In this document: positions 45,660-53,690 of the stretch, in pieces
How the letters are laid out: every line of letters starts with the position of its first letter
How positions within the stretch are numbered: position 1 is the stretch's first letter
Assembly: GCA_030491005.1 (NCBI GenBank)
Contig: JAKZMJ010000005.1
Location: forward strand, 124,001 to 188,000
From: Sulfurospirillum sp.
Lineage (GTDB): Bacteria > Campylobacterota > Campylobacteria > Campylobacterales > Arcobacteraceae
Length of the DNA: 64,000 nt
Direction of reading: 5' to 3'
The notes under the pieces: model-generated
The model's database searches: none
The model's input: the letters and a program-made list of their open reading frames with translations, nothing else
Told to the model about the DNA's origin: nothing
Translations under genes and position numbers: made by a program

Positions 45660-45875
45660 TATACAAATTACACCCCTGTGATTGAATATCCACTCTTGAT
45701 AATCTTACTAATCATTGAGGTTGATAATTTCAGATGTGTTGCTATCTTGACTTGTGTATATCCATCTTTATAAGCACTTAGTATAGCTAAATCTCTTTTT
45801 ATCTTAGTATCGGTTTCATAAAGTCGAAGTATATCATAAAGGTGGATATTCAATCACAGGGGTGTATATTGTATA
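45660..45875. mobile_element. About 216-bp miniature element with 32-34 bp terminal inverted repeats
   Basis: The ends (45660-45693 and 45842-45875) are inverted copies over about 34 bp with two or three mismatches near the outside. The shared core is CACCCCTGTGATTGAATATC. The interior codes for a helix-turn-helix peptide like the C-terminal tail of REP-associated (Y1) transposases. The arrangement resembles a REPIN-type or MITE-like non-autonomous element. No clear target duplication is visible. Confidence 0.7.
45668..45853 (-). pseudogene. Helix-turn-helix tail fragment of a REP-associated-type transposase
   Basis: The 61-residue frame includes AILSAYKDGYTQVKIATHL then KLSTSMISKIIKS, a helix-turn-helix typical of the C-terminus of Y1/RAYT-like transposases. 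No catalytic HUH or Tyr motif remains. Both ends of the frame fall within the terminal inverted repeats: the last codons (SGYSITGV and stop) are part of one repeat and the first codons part of the other. I regard it as a remnant, not an expressed gene. A small DNA-binding protein is the alternative. Confidence 0.55.
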
Positions 45876-45941
45876 TTTGAAAATATCAGATTGAGGTTTT
45901 TTAGAAAGTTAAGATATAGTAATATAAATATAAATTAGGTT

Positions 45942-46970
45942 TTGACAAATAATATGAAAGATATAGTAACTCTTGAACAATATGCAATAGAACTGTGTGA
46001 TGATGGGATATATAATCATTATGGAATGTATACTACAGATAACAAAGATGCTATATTTCCATTAAAAGTATCAGATACAGAAATATTACTTATCCCAGCT
46101 CCAGAGTTTTCAAGATTTTTATATCGTGGACAAAATGAATATTTTGATATTTGTAAACCTATGATTTTAAGACCAATGAAATATGAAGTGAAATTAATAT
46201 CAATATTAAAAAAATTAGAATTTATTAATGCTTTGAAAGTTCATCCATTATCAAAATTATTTAAAGAAAAATATTTTTTAGAGAAATATCCTCAATTTCC
46301 AAATTATAAGCTAAAAATTGATTATGAGGCAATTGCTCAACATTATGAGTTTAAAACAAATCATTTAGATTTTACAAGAGATAAAGATATAGCAATGTTT
46401 TTTATGACTTGTAAATACGACCCTAAAACAAAAAAGTATACACCAATTACAGATAATTCATCTGGTGTGTTATATTCATATGATTTAAAACTAGGAATTA
46501 TGGATAACAAACATATTATTAATCCAATAGGATTTCAACCATTTTCACGACCAGATAAACAAAAAGCTTTCTCTATTGTATTCAAGAAAAATGTAAATTT
46601 TAATAAATTTAATTTTGCCATAAAAGAAAATATTGTTTTAACTAAAGAACTTTCAGAAAAATATTTTGAAATGTTCGATGAAGGTAAAATACTTTTCCCT
46701 AAAGATGAAGTAAGTGAATTAGCTTATGAAATACAAGGTAGTGAATATATCTCAAAAGATACTATTGAGTACTATTCAACAATCAGTAAAATTCCAAAAT
46801 TAAAAATAAATAAAATCCTTAAAAAGAATAATATAATAGTGACTGAAAACAAGTATGGCTTTAATATTTGTAATAGAAACTTACATATACAAAATATTAT
46901 GAAAATAATGCAAGACTTAGATAATAGAATACACCCAAGCGGTACATGTGGTCATATAGAAATACCATAA
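45942..46970 (+). CDS. FRG-domain protein (putative defence-associated)
   Basis: The 342-residue protein has the FRG hallmark: RFLYRGQNEYFDI near 58-70 with Arg62-Gly63, and AIAQHYEFKTNHLDFTRDKD near 125-145 followed by IAMFFM. This matches the QHxxxxTxLLDxTxDxxxAxxF pattern of the family. FRG-domain proteins are of unknown biochemistry and are often found in phage-defence neighbourhoods, which fits the adjoining DUF262-DUF1524 gene and zeta kinase. The C-terminal ~100 residues are unassigned. TTG 45942 and ATG 45954 are both possible starts; neither has ideal Shine-Dalgarno spacing. Confidence 0.8.
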   Translation: MTNNMKDIVTLEQYAIELCDDGIYNHYGMYTTDNKDAIFPLKVSDTEILLIPAPEFSRFLYRGQNEYFDICKPMILRPMKYEVKLISILKKLEFINALKVHPLSKLFKEKYFLEKYPQFPNYKLKIDYEAIAQHYEFKTNHLDFTRDKDIAMFFMTCKYDPKTKKYTPITDNSSGVLYSYDLKLGIMDNKHIINPIGFQPFSRPDKQKAFSIVFKKNVNFNKFNFAIKENIVLTKELSEKYFEMFDEGKILFPKDEVSELAYEIQGSEYISKDTIEYYSTISKIPKLKINKILKKNNIIVTENKYGFNICNRNLHIQNIMKIMQDLDNRIHPSGTCGHIEIP

Positions 46971-47018
46971 TAGTAAATTAAAATTATGATTTAAAATAAG
47001 ACATTATCAGAATAAGGA

Positions 47019-47024
47019 TATAAT
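47019..47024 (+). promoter_or_regulatory. -10 box TATAAT ahead of the DUF262-DUF1524 gene
   Basis: TATAAT lies 28 nt before the ATG at 47053, in the 82-nt gap after the FRG gene. It suggests the nuclease gene can be transcribed on its own. No good -35 box is seen. Confidence 0.45.
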
Positions 47025-47052
47025 CAAATTATATAAAATATAAAGGCATAAA

Positions 47053-48822
47053 ATGGCAAATGAAATATTTAGTCCAGAACATTCATCTTTAAATGGACTT
47101 TTTACAGAAGGTATTAAATATATTATCCCAACTTATCAGCGACCTTATTCTTGGGAAAGTATTGGTAAAAATGACAGAAATAATCAAATTAATAATATGT
47201 GGGATGATTTTTTTAATTTCTACACAAATTCAAATGATGATAATCGAGAATATTTTTTTGGTTCAATTGTTGTTTTTAAAAAAGATGGTTTTTCACAAGT
47301 TGTAGATGGGCAACAAAGACTTACCTCATTATTATTATTATTTTCAGCAATGAAATGTTTTTTAGAAAATCTTCAAAAAGATGAATCAAGTTTTGATGAA
47401 GCTATAAAAAACTTTCTAAATGGAGCTTTATTAACTTTTAATAAATTACTGTTTAATGAAGAAGGACTAGATTTAACTCAATCATTAAAAGTGAAAATAG
47501 AACGAGCAAGTGGATTTAACTTTGATGAAATTCTAAATAAAGTAATAAATTGTGAAGATGGAAATATTGTTTTACAAAATATTGAAGATAAATATAAAGA
47601 TATAGCCAATAGATATTTTAACAATAGAGATTTCTTTATCAGACAATTAAATATAGCCTTTTTAGATAATGATATTTTTACAAAAGAAAAAGCAGAAGAA
47701 CTTAATAAATTTGGTAGATTTTTAAGAACAAAAATATCTGTTGTTGTAATCAATACAATAAATTTTGAAACTGCATATAATATGTTTGAGGTTCTAAATA
47801 ATCGTGGCTTACCACTTTCGGCAAAGGATTTATTTAGAAATTTTATTATTAGTGAGTTTGATAAAAATAAGCAAAAAGAACCTGAGAAGAAATGGAATTC
47901 TTTAGAAGAAAGTTATGAAGTTACAAGTGATTTTTTAGGTAGATTTATAGAAAGTCAAACTGGTTATCAAATACAAAAGTCATCTTTTAATGCTTTATTA
48001 GATTATTATAAATCTTTTTCTACGATAGGTTCAAAAATTGAATCACTTTACACTAAAATTGATTATAATCTAAATTATTATACTATGATTTTAAATGAAG
48101 AAAATATAGAAAATAAATCTATTCGAAATAAAATAAAGTTTATTAAATTTTTGGGTCATGAAAAATATAGTGTAAACTTTTTATTAACACTTTTTAGAGC
48201 ATATAAATATGATGGAAAAGAAAACAAAGAAGTTTTAGATTTTTTAACATTATATGAAAAACTGAGACTTTATGTACTTTTAACACCATATAAAAGATTT
48301 TCAAGTTCACCTATATATAAAGCTATACGAGCATTAAATTTAAATGATTTTACTGAAGCTAAAGAATCAATTACCATAGATAAAGAAGCTCATAGTGAAC
48401 TTAAATCTCTAATAAGTAATAAAAATTATGACAATTGGAATGCAAAACTTTTAATCAGTAAATTTTTATTTAACCAATATTCTACGTTAGAAGATGTTGT
48501 AGAACATGACGTGAATTTTAATAAAGCAACTCTTGAGCATATACTTCCTCAAACACCTGCAAAAAATACAAATTGGTTAAAGAATTTCACTTTAAAATTT
48601 AGAAATGACATGACATATAAGTTAGGAAATTTTACTTTATTAACACATAATATGAATTCAAGAGTAAAAAATTATGATTTTACAAAAAAACAAGGTGAAT
48701 ATAAAAAAACAACTTTACATATAACAAATAATTTAAGTAAATTAAACTCAATTGATGAAAATTATTTTACGAATAGACATAATGATATTGTTAAGGCAAT
48801 TTATGATGATTTAAATTTATGA
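47053..48822 (+). CDS. DUF262-DUF1524 protein, single-chain GmrSD-like type IV restriction nuclease candidate
   Basis: The 589-residue protein has an N-terminal DUF262 (ParB-like NTP-binding) domain with IIPTYQRPYSWE near 24-35 and VVDGQQRLTSLLLLF near 83-97. A helical middle region follows. The C-terminal DUF1524 His-Me finger nuclease domain has ATLEHILPQ with His496, LGNFTLLTHNMNSRVKN near 524-540 and YDFTKKQGEY. GmrSD, BrxU and SspE proteins share this design and cut modified DNA (glucosylated or hydroxymethylated cytosine, or phosphorothioate-dependent). Which modification this one senses is not evident. It probably acts with or beside the FRG protein encoded upstream. Confidence 0.88.
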   Translation: MANEIFSPEHSSLNGLFTEGIKYIIPTYQRPYSWESIGKNDRNNQINNMWDDFFNFYTNSNDDNREYFFGSIVVFKKDGFSQVVDGQQRLTSLLLLFSAMKCFLENLQKDESSFDEAIKNFLNGALLTFNKLLFNEEGLDLTQSLKVKIERASGFNFDEILNKVINCEDGNIVLQNIEDKYKDIANRYFNNRDFFIRQLNIAFLDNDIFTKEKAEELNKFGRFLRTKISVVVINTINFETAYNMFEVLNNRGLPLSAKDLFRNFIISEFDKNKQKEPEKKWNSLEESYEVTSDFLGRFIESQTGYQIQKSSFNALLDYYKSFSTIGSKIESLYTKIDYNLNYYTMILNEENIENKSIRNKIKFIKFLGHEKYSVNFLLTLFRAYKYDGKENKEVLDFLTLYEKLRLYVLLTPYKRFSSSPIYKAIRALNLNDFTEAKESITIDKEAHSELKSLISNKNYDNWNAKLLISKFLFNQYSTLEDVVEHDVNFNKATLEHILPQTPAKNTNWLKNFTLKFRNDMTYKLGNFTLLTHNMNSRVKNYDFTKKQGEYKKTTLHITNNLSKLNSIDENYFTNRHNDIVKAIYDDLNL

Positions 48823-48973
48823 GTTTAAAAGTTTCAAAATATATTTAAAAGAGAGTGTAAAATTAACTTCTCATAAATTATTAAACTAATTAATTTTTGG
48901 AAACGAGTGTATAGTTTGAAAATTTAAGCGTTTAAGTATAAAATAATGAGATTATAAAATTAAAAGGATTATT

Positions 48974-49204
48974 ATGCCATACATAAATATCAAAATGACA
49001 AAAGAAGATGGTGGTGCTACAAAAAAACAAAAAGAAAAACTAGCAAAAGGCATAAGCAAACTTTTTGATGATATCTTTAAAAGAGGTGGAAAAACAGCTG
49101 TTATCACAATAGATGAGGTTGCAACAGATAATTATTTTATAGGTGGAGAGAGTATAAGTAAAATTAGGACAAAATCATCTAAATTTAAAAAAGATTTACA
49201 ATGA
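48974..49204 (+). CDS. 4-oxalocrotonate tautomerase family protein
   Basis: The 76-residue protein begins MPYINIKMTKEDGGA, with the Pro2 that becomes the catalytic amino-terminal proline after Met removal. It continues with the typical QKEKLAKGISKLFDDIF helix and VITIDEVATDNYFIGG. This is the length and pattern of the small tautomerase family, whose members isomerise dienols or have unassigned substrates. AAGGATT precedes the ATG. It stands alone between the defence genes and the aldo/keto reductase. Confidence 0.88.
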   Translation: MPYINIKMTKEDGGATKKQKEKLAKGISKLFDDIFKRGGKTAVITIDEVATDNYFIGGESISKIRTKSSKFKKDLQ

Positions 49205-49297
49205 GATTAGTGTTTATACTTGGCTTGTTTACATCTTTATGAATGATTTATGCTTGAATTATAAATTGATAAAGTAAAAATATGCTAAAATATTGCT

Positions 49298-50317
49298 ATG
49301 AAATATAAATACATAGGTAAATCAGGATTAAGAGTAAGCCCAATTTGTTTAGGAACCATGACATTTGGAAGTACAACTACAGAAAAAGAAGCATTTAATA
49401 TACTTGATTGTGCATATGATCAAGGTGTTAATTTTTATGATACAGCTGAGATATATCCCGTTCCTCCAAAGGTCGATTATGAGGGCGAAACTGAAAAAAT
49501 TGTAGGCAAATGGTTGCAAAGCAAACCTAGAGATTCTATAATTTTAGCTTCTAAAGTAAGTGGAGCATCTTCTGGCTGGTTCGTTCCTACCACTAGACAT
49601 GGTTTAACTGCTATTGATTCTTTTCATATAAAAAAAGCAATTGAAGGAAGTTTAAAAAGATTAGGCACTGATTATATAGATTTATATCAGATGCACTGGC
49701 CAGATGAAATTGTGCCTTTAGAAGAGTCTTTAAAAGCTTTTGATGAACTTGTACATGAAGGGAAAGTAAGATATATAGGAACATCAAATGATAGTTCTTA
49801 TGGACTTACTAAAGCAAATGAAATAGCTAAAAATAAAAGTTTAAATAGATTTCAATCAATTCAGAATAATTTTTCACTTTTAAATCCAAGATTTTTAGAT
49901 GAATTAGCAAAGGTATGCGAAAAAGAAGATATCTCTTTATTGCCTTATTCTCCAATAGCAGGAGGAATGTTAAGTGGTAAATATAATTTAGGTTTATTTC
50001 CACAAGACTGTAGATTTACAGCTTATAAACAAAATCGTAGTAAAAGAGTAAGAGCTATGACTAATAGATTTGTAAATGAAAAAACAATAAAAGCTACCAA
50101 AGAATATATGAAACTAGCAAACGATTTAAATATAAGTGTGGTTACTTTAAGTGTAGCTTATTCTAAAAATTTTGATTTTGTAGCGTCTACAATCATAGGT
50201 GCTAGACTTTTAAGTCAGCTTGATGAGTCCTTAGAAGCTATGGATATACAACTAAGTACTTCTAGCATGGATAGAATTAAAGAAATACAAAAAGATATTA
50301 TGTATCCTATGGGATAA
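49298..50317 (+). CDS. Aldo/keto reductase (Tas-like)
   Basis: This NADPH-dependent carbonyl reductase has the (alpha/beta)8 fold and 339 residues. It has the Asp-Tyr part of the catalytic tetrad in NFYDTAEIYPVPP, Lys in IILASKVSGAS, His in YQMHWPDEIVPLEES, and the cofactor-binding TIIGARLLSQLDES. Residues and length resemble the E. coli Tas/YghZ branch. The physiological substrate is unknown. Confidence 0.9.
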   Translation: MKYKYIGKSGLRVSPICLGTMTFGSTTTEKEAFNILDCAYDQGVNFYDTAEIYPVPPKVDYEGETEKIVGKWLQSKPRDSIILASKVSGASSGWFVPTTRHGLTAIDSFHIKKAIEGSLKRLGTDYIDLYQMHWPDEIVPLEESLKAFDELVHEGKVRYIGTSNDSSYGLTKANEIAKNKSLNRFQSIQNNFSLLNPRFLDELAKVCEKEDISLLPYSPIAGGMLSGKYNLGLFPQDCRFTAYKQNRSKRVRAMTNRFVNEKTIKATKEYMKLANDLNISVVTLSVAYSKNFDFVASTIIGARLLSQLDESLEAMDIQLSTSSMDRIKEIQKDIMYPMG

Positions 50318-50321
50318 GTAT

Positions 50322-50627
50322 TTATTCTTTTGTTTTTTTTGAAGGTAAATATTTAAATAAAAAGTATATCACTGCTAACATAATTATTATAGTGATAATT
50401 GGTACGAATGCAATATCAACATCAGAGGTACTACCTCTTTGATAGTTTTTTGGTAAAAATAAGAACATACAAGAAAGAAACATAAAAGAAGAAGTCATTA
50501 CAGCTATTAAATGAGCAAAAACTTTATGAAACTTTGTTATATAAAAATCTTTTATTATTTTCCATGTAATAAAACCAGCAGTAAATGTAATCACAAGAAC
50601 AATGATTTTATCATAATTAGCTTCCAA
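50322..50627 (-). CDS. Small three-helix membrane protein, unknown function
   Basis: The 101-residue protein has three hydrophobic helices near residues 7-26, 37-60 and 72-92, the last followed by a Lys-rich tail. I do not recognise a family. It is convergent with the aldo/keto reductase gene (4 nt gap) and co-directional with the thioredoxin-like gene upstream (80 nt). Confidence 0.5.
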   Translation of the reverse strand: MEANYDKIIVLVITFTAGFITWKIIKDFYITKFHKVFAHLIAVMTSSFMFLSCMFLFLPKNYQRGSTSDVDIAFVPIITIIIMLAVIYFLFKYLPSKKTKE

Positions 50628-50707
50628 ATTTAAATCCTTTGATATTTTTAATTAGCAAAGTATAGCTTATATGAACTTTAGCATAATTTAATATGAAAAC
50701 TTATATC

Positions 50708-51073
50708 TTAGTTTTTAAAAAAAGTTTTTACATTTTCTTTTATTGTTTTAACACTTACTAGTCCAGCTTCTTTTGCTATAACTTTTCCATTTTTAATATA
50801 AAGTAAAATAGGCATGCTATAAACTTCAAACTTTTTAGTTAGAATTTTATTCTCGATACTAACTTTATAGATTTTTACATTATCTTCTGGGTTATTTGCT
50901 TGATATTTTGTTAAGCTTTTACCTAAAGCATCACAAGCAGGTCAATAAGAAGCATAAAATTCTACTATTACATTTTGATTTTTGATTTTTGTATCAAAGT
51001 TGCTAGAAGTTAATTCTTCAAAAGCAAATACTTGAATAATACAAAAAAACAATATTATTAATATTTTTTTCAT
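50708..51073 (-). CDS. Periplasmic thioredoxin-like protein, probable selenoprotein (UxxC)
   Basis: Reading through one in-frame TGA (50942-50944) gives a 121-residue protein. It has a signal peptide (MKKILIILFFCIIQVFA, cleavage after Ala17), then VIVEFYASY-TGA-PACDALG and a cis-Pro-like SMPILLYIKNGK. Aligned with thioredoxins (FxAxWCxxC), the TGA at codon 44 replaces the first, nucleophilic Cys of CxxC, and the resolving Cys is present. A bacterial SECIS-like hairpin lies immediately downstream. The frame shows normal thioredoxin sequence on both sides and AAAGGAG 6 nt before the ATG, so a decaying pseudogene is less likely. Insertion of Sec needs selABCD, which are not in the window. Confidence 0.8.
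50908..50936 (-). promoter_or_regulatory. SECIS-like stem-loop downstream of the in-frame TGA
   Basis: On the minus strand GCTTT-AGGTA-AAAGC forms a perfect 5-bp stem with an AGGTA loop. It is extended by TTGT/ACAA after a symmetric 3x3 internal loop. The loop begins 17 nt after the TGA. From memory, the E. coli fdhF element has AGGUCU in the loop at the same distance. This is what SelB would bind to direct selenocysteine insertion. Confidence 0.75.
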
Positions 51074-51153
51074 TCTCTCTCCTTTGTAATTTACAAGCAT
51101 AATAACACAATTTCGTGTATTGTATGTGTAATCATATTGTGGGGTTATTGCAT

Positions 51154-51657
51154 TTAAATATCAAAATCACCTTTGATTTGTTTTACCCATTTTTCTAATC
51201 TATCTTGTGTTAAATCATCTTGATTTTCTTCATCAATAACTAAGCCTATAAACTTACCATCCATTACAGAATTCGATTCTTCATAATCATAACCATCAGT
51301 TGATGTATGCCCTATGATTTTTGCATCTTTTACTTTTTTATATAATAAAGATATTGCTTCAGCAAATGTATCACCATAACCTTCTTGATCTCCTAAACCA
51401 AGTAAAGCAATAGTTTTATTAGAAAAGTCTATCTCATCTAATATTACTTCAAAATCTTCCCAATCTGATTGTAAATCACCTTCGCCCCAAGTTGAACTAG
51501 CAAAAATAAGTTTATCAAAAGAAGATATTTGTTTAGCAGAACTAGTACTTACATCAATCAATTCTACATATTCTTCACCTATAATATTTACTAATCTTTC
51601 GCAAACATCTTTTGTCATACCACCATCGCTACCATATACTAATCCTATATTTTTCAT
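51154..51657 (-). CDS. fldA: Flavodoxin
   Basis: The 167-residue long-chain flavodoxin carries FMN and one electron at low potential. It has an N-terminal phosphate loop (LVYGSDGGMTKDV, altered from the usual GSxTGNT), the isoalloxazine-binding SSTWGEGDLQSDWEDF and ALLGLGDQEGYGDTF. In Campylobacterota flavodoxin is typically an electron acceptor of pyruvate:acceptor oxidoreductase. The thioredoxin-like selenoprotein gene lies 80 nt downstream on the same strand; the link may be coincidental. Confidence 0.92.
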   Translation of the reverse strand: MKNIGLVYGSDGGMTKDVCERLVNIIGEEYVELIDVSTSSAKQISSFDKLIFASSTWGEGDLQSDWEDFEVILDEIDFSNKTIALLGLGDQEGYGDTFAEAISLLYKKVKDAKIIGHTSTDGYDYEESNSVMDGKFIGLVIDEENQDDLTQDRLEKWVKQIKGDFDI

Positions 51658-51768
51658 TACGTACCTTTTTTATTAAATAATTATTTATATATTAAATTCA
51701 TTATATCAATTAATTGATAAGTATTTGCATATATTCATTATTTTATCAATATGTATTGCTGGTACTTC

Positions 51769-53118
51769 TTAAAATAATTCAATCATCTTACTAACTTCAT
51801 CTACACAGTAAGTTTTTAATTTTAATTTTAATTTTGTTTCTTTTGCTATAACTGCTTTTTTAATGCCTTGTGCTTGGGCTTCTTTAAGTCTTAAATCTAT
51901 AGAATACACATCTTTTATTTCTCCTGTTAAAGAAACTTCGCCTATAAAAATAGATTCTTTTGAAATTGGTCTATTTCTAAAAGATGAGATAATAGCAGAT
52001 ATCACAGCTAAATCAGCAGAACTTTCTTTTATCTTAATTCCACCAGAAATATTAACAAATACATCATAAGAATTTAAAGGTAAATCCATTTTTTTCTCCA
52101 ATAGTGCTAAAAGCATAGTAAGTCTACTTCCATCAAATCCAGTAGCTGATCTTTTTGGATTTGGGTTTGTACTTTGTGATACTAAGGCTTGCACTTCTAA
52201 TATTAAAGCACGGCTTCCTTCCATAACTACAGTTAAAGCTGAACCACTTTGTGCTTTTGTTTTGTCAAAAAACTTTGAAGTTATATCTTTAGCGCTTAAT
52301 AAGCCATCATTTGTCATTTCAAAAATGCCTATTTCAGAAGTTGAACCAAATCTATTTTTAAAAGCTCTAAGCATTCTTAAATCCTTAGATGACTCACCCT
52401 CAAAATATAAAACAGTATCAACCATATGCTCTAATACCCTTGGACCTGCGATACTTCCATCTTTTGTAATATGTCCTATTATAAATATAGATATATTTGT
52501 TTCTTTTGCTTTTCTCATAAGTTCAAATGTTATTTCTCTAACTTGTGAGACAGATCCTGGGGAGGAAGTTAAATTTGAGGAATATATAGTTTGAATAGAA
52601 TCAATTATAAGTACTTCGTAATTATTTTTTGTTAGTTCATCTTGTATTTCTTCTAGTTTTATCTCGCTTAATAAATATAAATTATCATGGTTAGCATCTA
52701 GTCTATTAGCTCTTAACTTAATTTGTCCAGCACTTTCCTCACCTGAGACATACAGTACTTTTTGTTTGGCTTGGGCAATAGAACCTGCGATTTTTAAAAG
52801 TAAAGTTGATTTACCAACTCCTGGACTTCCTCCTATTAAGGTAAGACTTCCAGGAACTATTCCTCCACCTAAAACTAAATCAAATTCATCATTATGTGAA
52901 GAAAACCTGACAATATTATCTTGTTTTACTTGTGTAATTGGTATAGCTTTTGATGAGGCATGTATGAGTTGTGAGCTTTGTTTTAAAACTTCTTGTTGTT
53001 CTTTGCTTAATTCAATAAAAGAATCCCATCCTCCACAATTAGAGCATTTTCCAAGCCATTTACTAGTTTGAAAACCACAGTGTTGACACTCAAATAATAA
53101 GTTCTTTTTTTTGGACAT
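51769..53118 (-). CDS. radA: DNA repair protein RadA
   Basis: This RecA-like branch-migration ATPase has about 449 residues. It has a C4 zinc finger (FECQHCGFQTSKWLGKCSNC), Walker A GGSPGVGKSTLLL, the RadA-specific KNRFG motif (LRAFKNRFGSTSE) and a C-terminal Lon-protease-like domain (FVNISGGIKIKESSADLA). I start at ATG 53118, preceded by AAAGGA; an upstream in-frame start would add five residues and swallow the ribosome binding site. Confidence 0.95.
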   Translation of the reverse strand: MSKKKNLLFECQHCGFQTSKWLGKCSNCGGWDSFIELSKEQQEVLKQSSQLIHASSKAIPITQVKQDNIVRFSSHNDEFDLVLGGGIVPGSLTLIGGSPGVGKSTLLLKIAGSIAQAKQKVLYVSGEESAGQIKLRANRLDANHDNLYLLSEIKLEEIQDELTKNNYEVLIIDSIQTIYSSNLTSSPGSVSQVREITFELMRKAKETNISIFIIGHITKDGSIAGPRVLEHMVDTVLYFEGESSKDLRMLRAFKNRFGSTSEIGIFEMTNDGLLSAKDITSKFFDKTKAQSGSALTVVMEGSRALILEVQALVSQSTNPNPKRSATGFDGSRLTMLLALLEKKMDLPLNSYDVFVNISGGIKIKESSADLAVISAIISSFRNRPISKESIFIGEVSLTGEIKDVYSIDLRLKEAQAQGIKKAVIAKETKLKLKLKTYCVDEVSKMIELF

Positions 53119-53215
53119 TTTTTTCCTTTGCAATACTGTGTAATAGTATAATCAAAATGATATTTTCTTTCTTAAATGTATTTTTATAACTTAGAAACTT
53201 TTTATTCGTACTTAT

Positions 53216-53267
53216 ATCTAAATATATCATAGTATGTATTTAGATACATACTATGATATATTTAGAT
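53216..53267. repeat. Perfect inverted repeat, 24-bp arms, 4-nt loop
   Basis: Arms 53216-53239 and 53244-53267 pair completely around TTAG. The centre is TATGTAT-TTAG-ATACATA. There is no T-run after it, and it lies about 100 nt beyond the start side of radA, so it is not a standard terminator for that gene. Confidence 0.9.
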
Positions 53268-53343
53268 TATAATACAATTATTTATATATGATAATATTGA
53301 ATTAATAATAAGCTATTAATCATATATGCAAACTAAAATACAT

Positions 53344-53375
53344 ATTTTGATACATATTAAAATATGTATCAAAAT
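53344..53375. repeat. Perfect inverted repeat, 15-bp arms, 2-nt loop
   Basis: ATTTTGATACATATT and AATATGTATCAAAAT flank AA. The heptamers face the opposite way from the other two palindromes (ATACATA first, TATGTAT second). Confidence 0.9.
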
Positions 53376-53423
53376 TAATATAAATAGTATTTAAATTTAT
53401 TTATAAATTTATATGTACATAAA

Positions 53424-53447
53424 TTTTATGTATTTATATACATAAAA
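53424..53447. repeat. Perfect inverted repeat, 10-bp arms, 4-nt loop
   Basis: TTTTATGTAT-TTAT-ATACATAAAA has the same architecture and heptamer order as the centre of the 53216-53267 palindrome. Confidence 0.9.
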
Positions 53448-53630
53448 ATATACATATTATATATTGATTTATATTAAATTAAATTATATAAAATTTATTA
53501 ATTGTAAAATAATTATATTTAATATAAATCATAATATAATATATATTATAGTTAGTATTAAAATTTGTAAGATACCATATATAAATACTTTGATATATAA
53601 TATAAATTTATAAATTCTTCTTATTTAATA

Positions 53631-53658
53631 TTGACAAAGTATATGTATTTGTTATATT
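53631..53658 (+). promoter_or_regulatory. Promoter TTGACA-16-TATATT with embedded TATGTAT boxes
   Basis: TTGACA (53631-53636), 16 nt and TATATT (53653-53658) form a strong consensus-type promoter. One TATGTAT is in the spacer (53642) and two more (53660, 53672) lie between the -10 box and the ribosome binding site. A repressor bound there would block its own transcription. Confidence 0.7.
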
Positions 53659-53690
53659 ATATGTATAAAAATATGTATTGGAGATATATA

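Larger units (their letters stand above)
53134..53690. promoter_or_regulatory. 557-nt AT-rich intergenic region with palindromes and repeated TATGTAT/ATACATA heptamers
   Basis: It contains no plausible gene. I count at least eleven TATGTAT or ATACATA heptamers, starting at 53233, 53244, 53338, 53350, 53363, 53427, 53438, 53450, 53642, 53660 and 53672. Three palindromes are built from them, and a promoter at the right end has three direct copies. It precedes a Phd-like DNA-binding protein gene and looks like its operator array; a replication or partition site is the alternative. Confidence 0.7.

Noticed and set aside
45668-45853. A functional 61-residue DNA-binding protein
   Set aside because: Both ends fall inside the inverted repeats, it lacks its own ribosome binding site, and the sequence looks like the tail of a larger transposase.
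50942-50944. TGA in the thioredoxin-like gene as a simple TGG-to-TGA nonsense mutation (WPAC)
   Set aside because: Alignment to FxAxWCxxC puts the TGA on the Cys, not the Trp (Tyr43 takes the Trp place), and a SECIS-like hairpin is at the correct distance. Still possible, but second choice.
53631-53690. Phd-like gene starting at TTG 53631 with 20 extra residues
   Set aside because: That TTG is the -35 TTGACA, the extra residues are Tyr/Met-rich translation of promoter sequence, and GGAG sits before ATG 53691.
53134-53690. Chromosomal replication origin
   Set aside because: No dnaA, dnaN, gyrB or recognisable DnaA boxes (TTATCCACA type) are nearby. AT-richness alone is not enough.
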